Below are positions 33,678 to 42,820 of a stretch of DNA of 64,000 nucleotides, piece after piece (position 1 is the stretch's first letter; each line of letters starts with the position of its first letter). Source of the DNA: Savagea serpentis. GTDB taxonomy: Bacteria; Bacillota; Bacilli; Bacillales_A; Planococcaceae. The stretch spans positions 1 to 64,000 of the forward strand of contig NZ_JADKPV010000001.1 of the NCBI RefSeq assembly GCF_015351395.1. Direction: 5' to 3'. A program made the translations under genes and the position numbers. The notes below the pieces were generated by a model. The model had not been told where the DNA came from. It did no database searches and saw only the letters and a list, made by a program, of their open reading frames with translations.

Positions 33678-35042
33678 ATGAAACGGATGCGGATTTCGCC
33701 TGAAAAAATTAATAAATATACGCCTGCCCAATTGATTGTGTTCTATTACTTTATGGCGATTACCGTATCGTACATTTTATTGAATTTACCTGGTGTTTAT
33801 TTACCTGGTGTTCACGTCACCTTTATCGATAGCTTATTCACTGCAGTGAGTGCAGTCAGTGTAACAGGATTATCGACGATCAGTATCGGAGGGACATATA
33901 CCACATTCGGTCTTGTCATGTTAATGCTCGTCTTGCAGCTCGGTGGAATCGGCATTATGTCGCTCGGTACGTTTTTTTGGCTATTAATTAAAAAGCGCAT
34001 CGGTTTACGAGAACGTCAGCTCATCATGGTAGACCATAATCAATACTCTTTACAAGGTGTCGTTCATCTCATTCAAGAAATCATTAAAATTATTTTCGTC
34101 ATTGAGTTGACAGGTGGACTTATTTTATCGATTTATTTGAAACAGTTTTATGCGACGTGGAATGAAGCTTTTTTACACGGGATGTTCATGGCCGTTTCAG
34201 CGACGACGAATGCTGGATTTGACATTACAGAAGCGTCTCTCATGCCTTACTTCGGAGATTACTTCGTCCAGACAATCGTCATGATTTTAATCGTTCTCGG
34301 TGCAATCGGATTCCCTGTGTTAATTGAAGTGAAAAGCTTTGTGAAACGACGCCATGACACTGTACGTTTTCGTTTTTCTCTCTTTACAAAAATAACGACA
34401 GTGACATTCGGTATTTTACTCGTGTTTGGAACGGTCGTTTTATATGCGATCGAATCATCGAACGCTTTTCGAGGTATGGCATGGCATGAGAAATTATTCA
34501 CTTCATTGTTTCACTCGGTTTCTGCACGGTCTGCAGGATTGACGACATTTGACGTGACCCAATTTACGGAGGCTTCAGACATCTTCATTAGTACGCTCAT
34601 GTTTATCGGTGCTTCCCCAAGCTCAGTCGGAGGCGGTATTCGTACGACGACATTAGCGATTGCGATTTTGTTTTTAATTAATTTCGCAAAAGGAAATGAT
34701 GTCATTCACGTATTTAAGCGTCAAATTAAATTAGTCGATGTATTTCGCTCGTATGCGGTCATTATTTTAGCAGGAGTTATGGTCGTTACAGCGCTTATTA
34801 CATTGCTGTTAACAGAACCAGATGTACCTGTCGTCGCTTTATTATTTGAAATTACGTCAGCGTTCGGAACCTGTGGGATGTCGCTCGGCATTACGAGTGA
34901 TTTAAGTATGATTGGTAAAGTCATCTTAATGTTGCTCATGTTTATCGGTCGTGTCGGATTAATTTCATTTTTATACACATTAGGTGGAAAAGAGAATAAA
35001 ATCGCTTATCGTTATCCGAAAGAGCGAGTGATTATCGGTTAA
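33678..35042 (+). CDS. ktrD: Ktr potassium channel subunit (TrkH family), KtrD-like
   Basis: 454 residues from ATG 33678 (AAGGAAGAGG upstream). Four M1-P-M2 repeats: selectivity loops SVTGLSTISI, ATTNAGFDI, SARSAGLTTF and SAFGTCGMSLGI, each with a central Gly. The repeat-3 gate segment FIGASPSSVGGGIRTTTLAI is conserved. No KtrA/KtrC RCK subunit gene is adjacent, matching the separate ktrC and ktrD of Bacillus. It takes up K (with Na dependence) under osmotic stress. A MarR gene follows 17 bases later and may be co-transcribed. Confidence 0.9.
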   Translation: MKRMRISPEKINKYTPAQLIVFYYFMAITVSYILLNLPGVYLPGVHVTFIDSLFTAVSAVSVTGLSTISIGGTYTTFGLVMLMLVLQLGGIGIMSLGTFFWLLIKKRIGLRERQLIMVDHNQYSLQGVVHLIQEIIKIIFVIELTGGLILSIYLKQFYATWNEAFLHGMFMAVSATTNAGFDITEASLMPYFGDYFVQTIVMILIVLGAIGFPVLIEVKSFVKRRHDTVRFRFSLFTKITTVTFGILLVFGTVVLYAIESSNAFRGMAWHEKLFTSLFHSVSARSAGLTTFDVTQFTEASDIFISTLMFIGASPSSVGGGIRTTTLAIAILFLINFAKGNDVIHVFKRQIKLVDVFRSYAVIILAGVMVVTALITLLLTEPDVPVVALLFEITSAFGTCGMSLGITSDLSMIGKVILMLLMFIGRVGLISFLYTLGGKENKIAYRYPKERVIIG

Positions 35043-35059
35043 GAAAGGAAGAGTGTGAT

Positions 35060-35500
35060 ATGGAAGAAGCACGAATTGAAAAATCATTGAAATTATTCGT
35101 CGTCTTATCACGCGCGAGTAAAGTGTTAATGGAGTCGGCAAACGGTGTGTTCGAAGCGCACGGTTTGAATCCAACGGAGTTTGCTGTATTAGAGCTCTTA
35201 TATCATAAAGGCCCGCAGCCGATTCAAAAAATCGGACAAAAAATATTGTTGCAAAGTGGTTCGATGACATATGTGATTAATCAATTGGAGAAAAAGCAAT
35301 TGCTACGTCGCGAGCGTTGTCCAGAAGATCGCCGTGTCATTCATATTAATATTACAGAAGAAGGACATGCGCTCATCGAAAAGATATTCCCCGCTCATGA
35401 GCGGCAACTAGCAGAATTGATGAATGAGTTATCGGATGAAGAAATGGATACATTGATTCATTTAACGAAAAAACTCGGATTGTCGATTCGACAATTGTAA
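35060..35500 (+). CDS. MarR-family transcriptional regulator, MhqR-like
   Basis: 146 residues, ATG 35060 after AAAGGAAG. The winged-helix core reads GLNPTEFAVLELLYHKGPQP, QSGSMTYVINQLEKKQLL and the wing CPEDRRVIHINITEEG. The N-terminal helix (LFVVLSRASKVLMES) and DNA helix resemble Bacillus MhqR (YkvE), a quinone-responsive repressor. No dioxygenase or azoreductase target gene is adjacent. There is a single cysteine in the wing (ERCPEDRR), a possible redox sensor position. Confidence 0.85.
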   Translation: MEEARIEKSLKLFVVLSRASKVLMESANGVFEAHGLNPTEFAVLELLYHKGPQPIQKIGQKILLQSGSMTYVINQLEKKQLLRRERCPEDRRVIHINITEEGHALIEKIFPAHERQLAELMNELSDEEMDTLIHLTKKLGLSIRQL

Positions 35501-35506
35501 TAAAAT

Positions 35507-35545
35507 AAAAAATGAGCGAGCCATATACGGCCGCTCATTTTTTTA
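35507..35545. terminator. Bidirectional intrinsic terminator
   Basis: AAAAATGAGCG pairs with CGCTCATTTTT around AGCCATATACGGC, with T and A runs outside. Confidence 0.85.
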
Positions 35546-36223
35546 TTATTTAATCGTTGTTAACATTTCTGTAAATTCATTCGTATACTTTTCTGTCGGT
35601 TCGTCATAAATTGTTGCACGGACGACTTTGCCATTCATCTCAAAGACGAAGATTGAAATAGTCGATTCGTTAATTTTCGTTTGATAGCTCACGGCTTGTT
35701 TCGCATTTTGTAAGCTCACTGGATCATTCGTTTTAATCTCTGCATCACCAGCGATTGCTTGCGCTAATTCTAAGCCATTTTGTTTATAGAAGTCGTAGGC
35801 ATCTTGTGTGAAGTTTTCCACTTCTAAACGCATGAACGTTTGACCATCTGCTGAGAGTGATACGATATCACGTCCTGGTTCTTCTTCCATAAATGTATAC
35901 CCTTTTAACAATGTAATCGCATAGCGGTCCGTTTGAATCACTTCACCGTCTTGTGGGGCAGGAGCTGCTGGTTTTGATTCTTCTTTGTTCGGCTGAGTAA
36001 CAGGTTTTTCAGCTGGTTTCGTTGCTGGCTTCTCTTCTTTTGGCTCTTCTACTGGAGTTTCTGGTTTTTCTTGCTCTATTTCATCAGATTGAGCAGCGTT
36101 TTGTTCTTCAAGTTCAATTTTGTCTTTCTCTTGTTCTTGTTCTTTTTCTTCCTTTTCTGTTCCACATGCTCCGAGAACGAGGAGAAGTGAAGCGAATAGG
36201 GCGAGTGCTACTTTAGTTTTCAT
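35546..36223 (-). CDS. Hypothetical lipoprotein with Glu/Pro/Lys linker
   Basis: 225 residues from ATG 36223. Signal peptide with lipobox LVLGACGTE, then about 80 residues very rich in Glu, Lys, Pro and Ala with PKEEKPATKPAEKP-type repeats, a cell-wall-spanning linker. A C-terminal domain of about 130 residues begins VIQTDRYAITLLKGYTF and ends FTEMLTTIK; it looks like a small alpha/beta domain of the kind found in DUF4367/PsbP-like lipoproteins. The function is unknown. The other possible ATG at 36235 is too close to the AAAGG site. Confidence 0.7.
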   Translation of the reverse strand: MKTKVALALFASLLLVLGACGTEKEEKEQEQEKDKIELEEQNAAQSDEIEQEKPETPVEEPKEEKPATKPAEKPVTQPNKEESKPAAPAPQDGEVIQTDRYAITLLKGYTFMEEEPGRDIVSLSADGQTFMRLEVENFTQDAYDFYKQNGLELAQAIAGDAEIKTNDPVSLQNAKQAVSYQTKINESTISIFVFEMNGKVVRATIYDEPTEKYTNEFTEMLTTIK

Positions 36224-36268
36224 ACAAAATCTCATCCTTTCTTTACATACATAGAGACGTTTTAAAAA

Positions 36269-36466
36269 CTATTTCGTTGCATCTTTCGATTCAGCGATAA
36301 TTTTATAACGTTTATGATTGATGACTGTTTTTTCTTCCATTTCGAGTTCTTCGAAATTTTTCATGTACGTGAGATCAACGATAACCGAATTTTCATTTAC
36401 TTTTTCGACAACACCTTGGAGCCCTTCTTTAAATTCAATGATGTTTCCTATTTCTGCAATTTTCAT
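36269..36466 (-). CDS. ykvS: YkvS-like DUF2187 protein
   Basis: 65 residues from ATG 36466 with AAAGGAG nine bases upstream. MKIAEIGNIIEFKEGLQGVV, NENSVIVDLTYM and EEKTVINHKRYKII are the KOW/SH3-like strands of DUF2187 proteins such as Bacillus YkvS. The function is unknown; a nucleic-acid-binding role is possible from the fold. Longer readings of the frame lack a good ribosome site. Confidence 0.78.
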   Translation of the reverse strand: MKIAEIGNIIEFKEGLQGVVEKVNENSVIVDLTYMKNFEELEMEEKTVINHKRYKIIAESKDATK

Positions 36467-36584
36467 AATCCGTGTCTCCTTTGTCATAATTTGTTTCACT
36501 TTAATGTGCCATAGTTTACACGTTTCGGAAAGGGTTTGCACTGAATTTGATGAAATGTCGGCATTTTGTTAAAAAATGGACGGC

Positions 36585-37676
36585 TTATTTCGTATGAAAT
36601 GGACATCCTGTCTGTTCTTTTTTCCGATAAAAGAAGTTCGGTTTTAGCGTTGTGTTGTCAAATGGTCGGTGAAAAATGTGACTCGTTGCAGGTGACAGTG
36701 GCGGAATGAGCCATGTCCAGTTGCCCGTGATGTGTCGGCATGCTTTTTCTTCCGTCTTTTCAAAAATTTCGAACTGTTTGCTTGCCGTATGATGATCGAC
36801 GAGTGTGACCCCATGTTGTTCATACGAATGTAAAACGGCGATGTTTAATTCGACGAGTGCGCGATCTTGCCAAAGCGCACGGTTTGAAGATGTGTCGAGT
36901 CCGAGTAAGTGAGCGACAGCAGGAAGTTGATTGTAACGGTCGGTATCTGCAAAATTGCGTGCGCCGATTTCTGTCCCCATATACCATCCGTTGAACGGAG
37001 CCGCTGTATATTCAATCCCCCCGATTTCCAAAATCATATCTGAAATGATCGGGACGGCATACCATTGCAATTGAAGTGATGTGAAGTCATACTCAGGATG
37101 TGTAATCGGCACTTCACGAATGATGGAAGAAGGGATATTACGCCATAAACAGTCCCCATGTTCATTTTCAATGACGAGCGGTAAAATGTCAAAGGGAGTT
37201 TTAGCTCCTTGCCACCCGAGAGATTCACAAAACTTCGTGAACGTGCGAGAAGCCGGATCCCCCGTCGTATCATAGCCTGCGTAGCGTAATAACTGATGAT
37301 TGCGTAAGCGGATAGGCTCAGTGCCATCTGGGCGTTTAGCAGGGAAAATTGTAATTGTGGAACGGATTTTTCCGTCGTTCGTCGCATAGTCGATATGGCG
37401 AAATAAAGCGTTCATCACATCTTCTAAATTCGTCGTATCTCGCTCGTCAAAGACGTGCAATTGATTCCAAAATAGTCGTCCGATACAGCGATTGCTATTG
37501 CGCCATGCAAGTTTAGCACCGTAACTCAATTCTTCAAACGTATGAGTGTACGTTTTCGTCTCCTCAATTTCTTTTGTGACAGCTTCAATACGAGCATCTC
37601 GCTCATTTATCGGTAATTTATTTTCTTCATAATATGTGTGTAAAAAATGAATCGCTTCTTTTAATACATCGTTCAT
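36585..37676 (-). CDS. nos: Bacterial nitric oxide synthase oxygenase
   Basis: 363 residues, the usual size of oxygenase-only bacterial NOS. The start ATG 37676 has GAAGGAG 14 bases upstream, a little far, but longer readings add sequence foreign to the family. The heme-thiolate ligand is C64 in LAWRNSNRCIGR. The arginine site is seen in WYAVPIISDMILEIGGIEYT with PFNGWYMGTEIGARNFAD, and the pterin/heme-edge end in GNWTWLIPPLSPATSHIFH. It makes NO from L-arginine using generic flavodoxin reductases. It is divergent from an Fsr-like transporter gene; single-gene unit. Confidence 0.95.
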   Translation of the reverse strand: MNDVLKEAIHFLHTYYEENKLPINERDARIEAVTKEIEETKTYTHTFEELSYGAKLAWRNSNRCIGRLFWNQLHVFDERDTTNLEDVMNALFRHIDYATNDGKIRSTITIFPAKRPDGTEPIRLRNHQLLRYAGYDTTGDPASRTFTKFCESLGWQGAKTPFDILPLVIENEHGDCLWRNIPSSIIREVPITHPEYDFTSLQLQWYAVPIISDMILEIGGIEYTAAPFNGWYMGTEIGARNFADTDRYNQLPAVAHLLGLDTSSNRALWQDRALVELNIAVLHSYEQHGVTLVDHHTASKQFEIFEKTEEKACRHITGNWTWLIPPLSPATSHIFHRPFDNTTLKPNFFYRKKEQTGCPFHTK

Positions 37677-37848
37677 CGTATCATCCAACTCCTTCTCTAC
37701 TATAAGCTTAAATGATTTATATGAACGGAAAAGAGACTGTGAAAACATTATAAAAAATAGATGTTTGATGTTCACATAAAATACATATTTTCACGCAATT
37801 CATAATTGTTTTGTTATAATAACGGAATGGAAGAGAAAGAGGTGGATT

Positions 37849-39060
37849 ATGACAAAGGAAAATCAATATTTTACGAAACCGACGTATGCGATCATGGTCG
37901 CAATCGGGATTGCGCATTTATTTAACGATGCGATTCAAGCAGTCGTTCCCGCGATGTTTCCAATTTTAGAAAAGTCGCACGGCATTTCATATACGAAACT
38001 TGGATTTATTGCTTTTACATTAAATATGGTATCGGCACTTTTGCAACCGGTCGTCGGGTATATGAGCGATAAAAAGCCGCGTCCATTTGCTTTGCCTCTC
38101 GCGATGATTTTGTCAGCGTTTGGGATGGCAGGGCTTGCGTTCGCTTCGAGTTATGAACTTATTATCGCATCGGTGGCGTTGCTCGGATTAGGGTCTGCTG
38201 TATTCCATCCGGAAGGCTCGAAAGTATCCTTTTTATCAGCAGGTTCGAAGCGTGGTCTTGCTCAATCGATTTATCAAGTTGGGGGAAATACAGGTCAAGC
38301 GCTCGCTCCTTTAATTAGCGCCTTCGTTTTAGTCCGTCTCGGGCAGAAAGGGGCAGCTATTTTCGTACTTGTCGCATTCGCAGCTGTCTTATTATTGACG
38401 CGTGTGTCGTTTTGGTATCGTGAACAACTTGAAAAAGAGCGAACGTCGAAACGGAAAAAAGTGCTCATTTCAACACTCGGGCATTTAACAAAGAAAAAAA
38501 TCGGAATCGCACTCGGACTTCTAATGATTATCATTTTCGCTCGTTCATTTTATGTGACGAGCATGTCTAGTTTTTATGTCTTCCATCTTATCCAAAACTA
38601 TGACTATACGATTGAAAAAGGACAGCTCTACATTTTCTTGTTTTTAGCATTCGGTGCAATCGGAACATTTTTCGGCGGGCCGATTGCCGATCGTATCGGA
38701 ACGAAAAATGTCATCATTTTATCATTGCTCGTTCCATTGCCATTTGCGCTTGGATTACCGTTTATTTCAGCAAGTTGGATCGGCGTGTTTTTAGCGATTA
38801 TCGGATTTTTCATCATGTTGAGTTTCTCCGTTACAGTCGTCTATGCGCAAGAGTTAATTCCGAGTAAGATTGGAACGATGGCGGGTTTAACAGTTGGACT
38901 TGCATTCGGTATGGGAGCGGTTGGCGCAGTATTTATCGGAAATTTAATGGACCGCATCGGTGTGATGGATACGATGATCGTCGCGAGTTATTTACCATTG
39001 TTAGGGTTGGTCGGTCTGTTTTTACCGAAAGATGGGCAATTAGAAGAGACACGTTTGTAA
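37849..39060 (+). CDS. fsr: MFS transporter, fosmidomycin-resistance (Fsr) type
   Basis: 403 residues with twelve helices, ATG 37849 after AAAGAGGTGG. It shows the Fsr subfamily pattern: IAHLFNDAIQAVVPAMFPIL, VGYMSDKKPRPF (motif A), GSAVFHPEGSKVSFLSAG and SIYQVGGNTGQALAPLI. Members export fosmidomycin and unknown natural compounds. The linked 8-residue loop HPEGSK is typical. The gene is monocistronic and divergent from nos; a functional tie between the two is not known. Confidence 0.85.
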   Translation: MTKENQYFTKPTYAIMVAIGIAHLFNDAIQAVVPAMFPILEKSHGISYTKLGFIAFTLNMVSALLQPVVGYMSDKKPRPFALPLAMILSAFGMAGLAFASSYELIIASVALLGLGSAVFHPEGSKVSFLSAGSKRGLAQSIYQVGGNTGQALAPLISAFVLVRLGQKGAAIFVLVAFAAVLLLTRVSFWYREQLEKERTSKRKKVLISTLGHLTKKKIGIALGLLMIIIFARSFYVTSMSSFYVFHLIQNYDYTIEKGQLYIFLFLAFGAIGTFFGGPIADRIGTKNVIILSLLVPLPFALGLPFISASWIGVFLAIIGFFIMLSFSVTVVYAQELIPSKIGTMAGLTVGLAFGMGAVGAVFIGNLMDRIGVMDTMIVASYLPLLGLVGLFLPKDGQLEETRL

Positions 39061-39161
39061 AGATTGTATAATAAAATTGTAATGAATCGCACTTTTATGT
39101 TTTAATGTATTTATAAAGGGTAAGTACCTTTATACTTTAAAACATTAGGGAGTCGATTTGT

Positions 39162-40718
39162 TTGGATGACAGGTTTTGGAAAAACCCGGTATTTTTAATT
39201 TCGTCGATTACAGTTTTTGTACTCGTCGTACTTGGAGCGGTGGCGAAAGAAAGTTTTGAACGTGTCGCTACAATTTTATATGATTTTACGCAAGTGAACT
39301 TCGGGTGGTTTTATTTATTAACTGTCTTTATTTTAATTGTTTTTCTATTTGCATTAGCGATTAGTAAATATGGTGCGATTCGTCTCGGATCAGACGACGC
39401 GAAACCGGATTATCCATTTTTTACGTGGATTGGGATGCTGTTTTCAGCAGGATTCGGTGTTGGACTCGTGTTCTGGGGAGTCGCAGAGCCGATGAGCCAT
39501 TATTTTAATGCGCCATTTCAAGGAGTACCTGACCAATCAGCGGAATCTGCACGCGTTGCGATGGGCTATGCTTTTTTCCATTGGGGAATTTCACAATGGG
39601 CGATTTTCGGACTCGTCGGACTCGTTATTGGATTTATGCAGTTTAGAAAAAAGAAAGACGGTCTCATCTCGACAGCTTTAGAACCGGTCGTTGGATCGAA
39701 TAAATATTTAAAAGGTGGCATTGATTCTTTTGCGGTCATTGCGACTGTGATGGGAATTGCGACGTCAATTGGACTCGGTGTCATGCAGATGGGCGGAGGA
39801 TTGGAATCTGTTTTCGGATGGGAAAATAATTTCAAGCTTCAGCTCATGATTATCGTGCTTGTTTTTGGTGCCTACATGTTATCTGCGTCGACTGGATTAA
39901 ATAAAGGCATTCGTTATTTAGGGAATTTTAACTTAGCGCTCGCGATTGCGTTGCTCGTGTTCTTCTTCATTATGGGTCCTAAAGTATTCATTATGGAGTC
40001 GTTTACGGTAGCAGTCGGAGATTATATTACGAACTTCATTCAATATAGTTTGCGCCTTCAGCCGTATCAAGGTGGAACGTGGGTGAGCGATTGGACAATT
40101 TTCTATTGGGCGTGGGCGATTGCATGGAGCCCGTTCGTCGGAGCTTTCGTCGCTCGTGTGTCGAGAGGACGTACGATTCGTGAGTTCATTACAGGGGTGA
40201 TGATCATCCCTCCAGTATTTGCGATGATGTGGGTGGCAACGCTCGGCGGAACTGCCTTATATAGCGATTTAAATAATGGTACAGCGATTGCGGAAGCGGT
40301 TGACCTCGATGTGACGAGCGCTTTATTTGTCACGATGGAACAGTTACCATTTACAAATGTATTATCCGTACTAGCGATCATTCTCGTCATTACATTTTTA
40401 GTGACGAGTGCGGATTCAGCGACGTATATTTTAGCGAGTATGACGACGCGCGGTAATTTATTACCGCCGATGATTGTCAAGACAATCTGGGGTGTGCTCA
40501 TGTCGGCAATCGCTGCAGTTCTTTTATTTGCAGGGGGACTGAGTGCGCTACAAACAGCATCGCTCGTATCCGCATTGCCGTTTACGGTATTTCTCGTTAT
40601 TTTAATGTTTGCGATGGGTAAATTATTAAGGAGAGAGCCGATTACGGTGAGACCGGAAGATATTCGTCAGTTTGAAAAAGTGAGGAAAGAAGCGCAAAAG
40701 CAGCGCGATAAAAAATAG
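39162..40718 (+). CDS. BCCT-family compatible-solute transporter
   Basis: 518 residues. The start is TTG 39162, nine bases after GGGAG. Twelve helices and the BCCT signature are present: LFSAGFGVGLVFWGVAEPMS, YAFFHWGISQWAIFGLVG, the aromatic box segment FYWAWAIAWSPFVGAFVARV and SRGRTIREFITGVMIIP. It ends in a charged tail (KVRKEAQKQRDKK), as in OpuD/BetL/BetP carriers that sense osmotic stress. It imports glycine betaine or a related quaternary amine with Na; OpuD is the nearest Bacillus model. Confidence 0.9.
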   Translation: MDDRFWKNPVFLISSITVFVLVVLGAVAKESFERVATILYDFTQVNFGWFYLLTVFILIVFLFALAISKYGAIRLGSDDAKPDYPFFTWIGMLFSAGFGVGLVFWGVAEPMSHYFNAPFQGVPDQSAESARVAMGYAFFHWGISQWAIFGLVGLVIGFMQFRKKKDGLISTALEPVVGSNKYLKGGIDSFAVIATVMGIATSIGLGVMQMGGGLESVFGWENNFKLQLMIIVLVFGAYMLSASTGLNKGIRYLGNFNLALAIALLVFFFIMGPKVFIMESFTVAVGDYITNFIQYSLRLQPYQGGTWVSDWTIFYWAWAIAWSPFVGAFVARVSRGRTIREFITGVMIIPPVFAMMWVATLGGTALYSDLNNGTAIAEAVDLDVTSALFVTMEQLPFTNVLSVLAIILVITFLVTSADSATYILASMTTRGNLLPPMIVKTIWGVLMSAIAAVLLFAGGLSALQTASLVSALPFTVFLVILMFAMGKLLRREPITVRPEDIRQFEKVRKEAQKQRDKK

Positions 40719-40719
40719 C

Positions 40720-40762
40720 AAAAGAGCCGTTCCTTTCATGTTAAAGGATACGGCTCTTTCGT
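40720..40762. terminator. Bidirectional intrinsic terminator
   Basis: AAAGAGCCGT pairs with ACGGCTCTTT around a loop that itself contains TCCTTT/AAAGGA pairing. Confidence 0.85.
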
Positions 40763-41175
40763 TATTTGTAAAGCTGTTGTAGTGCTTCAAGGAAATTTGG
40801 GCGGATATCGATCACATCACGTGTTTCCTTCACCATCTGTTCGGCTTCTTCAATGGTAGATGCGACACCGAGCTCTAGCAGTAACGCGGTAGCGGCTGCG
40901 CCTGTGCGACCGCGTCCTGTATTGCAATGCATGTAAATCGTTTTACCTGATTCAACCGCTTCTTTCATTTGTCGTACTGTGCGCTGTAAACTCGTTGTTT
41001 CTTCACCTTCTATGAGTGGCGTGTACACACTTTTTTCGTGAACGTCTCCGTCACGTGTGCCGCGCAAATCGAAAAACGCATCGATATCGTGCTGGGCATC
41101 CGCTGTTTCAACGGCATCGATTCCTCCGATATACACTTTTTGGTCGAGTAAACTTTGATACGTCGTTCTGCTCAT
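40762..41175 (-). CDS. Dual-specificity-type protein phosphatase
   Basis: 137 residues from ATG 41175, eight bases after GGGAG (ATG 41181 is only two bases from it). The P-loop is YMHCNTGRGRTGAAATALLL, the HCx5R signature of Cys-based phosphatases, with the general acid probably in DLRGTRDGDV. This small type resembles eukaryotic-like DSPs found in many Bacillota, and the natural substrate is unknown. It is divergent from the sirtuin gene and shares an 80-base promoter region with it. Confidence 0.85.
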   Translation of the reverse strand: MSRTTYQSLLDQKVYIGGIDAVETADAQHDIDAFFDLRGTRDGDVHEKSVYTPLIEGEETTSLQRTVRQMKEAVESGKTIYMHCNTGRGRTGAAATALLLELGVASTIEEAEQMVKETRDVIDIRPNFLEALQQLYK

Positions 41176-41255
41176 ATTCATTCTCCCTTCAATTGTTCGA
41201 AAAGTCCATTCGCTCGTGCTACTATATAGAGGAATGGAAATAAGGATGTGATGAA

Positions 41256-41972
41256 ATGTTAGCACAGTTAATAAAAGAAGGAAAGAAGGTTGTCGTTTTC
41301 ACTGGGGCGGGCATGTCGACGGAAAGTGGTTTACCAGATTTTCGCTCAGCAAAAGATGGAATGTGGACGAAATACGATCCGTCAGAAGTGGCGACCGTCG
41401 ATGCATTGAACAGTCAATTTGATACGTTCATCGAATTTTATCGCAATCGTGTTATCGGGGTGAATGAATACGGACCGCATGAAGGCCATTATATTTTGGC
41501 TGATTGGGAACGAAAAGGGTATGTGACATCGATCATTACACAAAATGTCGACGGCTTTCATCAAGAGGCGGGCTCACGCCACGTCATTGAATTGCATGGA
41601 ACATTGAAAGAAGTGCATTGTGAAACGTGCGGTAAAGTATATAGCAACAAACGGTATGAAGACGAACAATATTACTGTGAATGCGGCGGTCCCCTACGCC
41701 CATCGATCGTCTTATTTGGCGAAATGTTAGATGAGCGCGCTTTAATGGAAGCAGCACTTGTGAGCGAAGGAGCGGATGTATTTCTCGTGCTCGGTTCTTC
41801 ATTGACCGTCTCCCCAGCGAATCAATACCCGCTTATTGCAGTTGAACATGATGCGACATTAATTATCGTCAATCAAGGTGAAACACAGTACGATGCTTTC
41901 GCTGATCGTTGTATTAAAAATGAAAAAATCGGCGACTATTTACGTCGCATTCAAGCAGAATTACAAGAGTAA
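41256..41972 (+). CDS. NAD-dependent protein deacylase (sirtuin)
   Basis: 238 residues, ATG 41256 after AAGGATG. The sirtuin core: TGAGMSTESGLPDFRSAKDG, ITQNVDGFHQEAGSRHVIELHG with the catalytic His, zinc cysteines CETCGK and CECGG, RPSIVLFGEML and LVLGSSLTVSPANQYP. The zinc pair is complete. It removes acetyl or longer acyl groups from lysines with NAD. This is the Bacillus SrtN-type class, although the gene context here is different. Confidence 0.92.
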   Translation: MLAQLIKEGKKVVVFTGAGMSTESGLPDFRSAKDGMWTKYDPSEVATVDALNSQFDTFIEFYRNRVIGVNEYGPHEGHYILADWERKGYVTSIITQNVDGFHQEAGSRHVIELHGTLKEVHCETCGKVYSNKRYEDEQYYCECGGPLRPSIVLFGEMLDERALMEAALVSEGADVFLVLGSSLTVSPANQYPLIAVEHDATLIIVNQGETQYDAFADRCIKNEKIGDYLRRIQAELQE

Positions 41973-42011
41973 AAAAGACCATCCCGCTAATTTGTGTGGG
42001 ATGGTCTTTCA
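41972..42011. terminator. Bidirectional intrinsic terminator
   Basis: AAAGACCATCCC (41974-41985) pairs with GGGATGGTCTTT (41998-42009). Confidence 0.85.
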
Positions 42012-42013
42012 TT

Positions 42014-42553
42014 TTATTTATTTTGATCTTTCCAACGTTTTCGCGCATCGCGTTCGAGTTCGAACTGTGCGAGTTGTGCTTGTTTAATTTGGTCTTTTAC
42101 ATATTCTCCGTTGAGACGAACGACTTGTCCACCCAGATTGTACGTGTAATCTTGAATCGTTTTGAAATCCTCTTCGCGTGCGAGTATAATGACACCCGTT
42201 TGACCATGTGCGATAAATGACGTCACTTGTTCGAAGACGTTCATCGCGTTTTTTATTTCGCGTGCGTCACCTGTCGCTCCGATAAAAGTACCACCCATCC
42301 AGCCGAGTAAAATGCCGAGCGGTCCACCGATAATTCCGACGAGCGCTCCGATAATACTTCCGCGTGCTGTTTTATCTGTTCCTGTAAAGTCTAAAAAGTC
42401 TTTTATTTGAATACCAGCATCCGCATCGTTTAAAATAACGCCCATTTGTTCTCCAACAATTTGTTTCGTCGCATGCATTTGCTTTAATTCAGAAAAGGTT
42501 TGATACGATTTACTTTCTTCTTCAAATTTAATAATGAATACGTTTTCAGCCAT
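42014..42553 (-). CDS. DUF1269-like protein with glycine-rich membrane hairpin
   Basis: 179 residues, ATG 42553 after AGGAGG. The N-terminal alpha/beta part (ENVFIIKFEEESKSYQTFSE) is followed by a Gly-rich hydrophobic hairpin (GSIIGALVGIIGGPLGILLG). A second soluble part (FIAHGQTGVIILAREED) and a basic tail close the protein. This matches the DUF1269 pattern, where a ferredoxin-like fold flanks a glycine-zipper. The function is not known. It is transcribed away from the Mn transporter operon. Confidence 0.7.
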   Translation of the reverse strand: MAENVFIIKFEEESKSYQTFSELKQMHATKQIVGEQMGVILNDADAGIQIKDFLDFTGTDKTARGSIIGALVGIIGGPLGILLGWMGGTFIGATGDAREIKNAMNVFEQVTSFIAHGQTGVIILAREEDFKTIQDYTYNLGGQVVRLNGEYVKDQIKQAQLAQFELERDARKRWKDQNK

Positions 42554-42689
42554 CGTTATTCCTCCTGTCGTTATATGAGAATAGTTTACCACGAATGTCA
42601 ACATATTCCTACTGACAGTGCAAGCGATTGAGAAAAATAATCAATTATCCTTTACTTTTTAAAAAGAATGATTTAGTATAGCGTTATAG

Positions 42690-42776
42690 TTGCTCGAGGG
42701 AAAGATTGTTTTTTTGCTCTTGAGTTGCATGAGCGCAAGTTTTATTTTTGAAATGAAGTTGTGCTAAGGAAACAGT
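42690..42776 (+). promoter_or_regulatory. Candidate MntR-type operator sites
   Basis: Upstream of the metal ABC operon, GTGCTAAGGAAACAG at 42761-42775 resembles the half of MntR/DtxR-type manganese operators (core CTTAAGGAAAC). Two weaker relatives lie before it: CTCGAGGGAAAG near 42694 and GCATGAGCGCAAGTTTT near 42727. This would give Mn-dependent repression of uptake. Confidence 0.4.
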
Positions 42777-42820
42777 TTTTCCTAAATGAAAATAAAAATG
42801 TTAAATGAGAAGGTGAGTGT

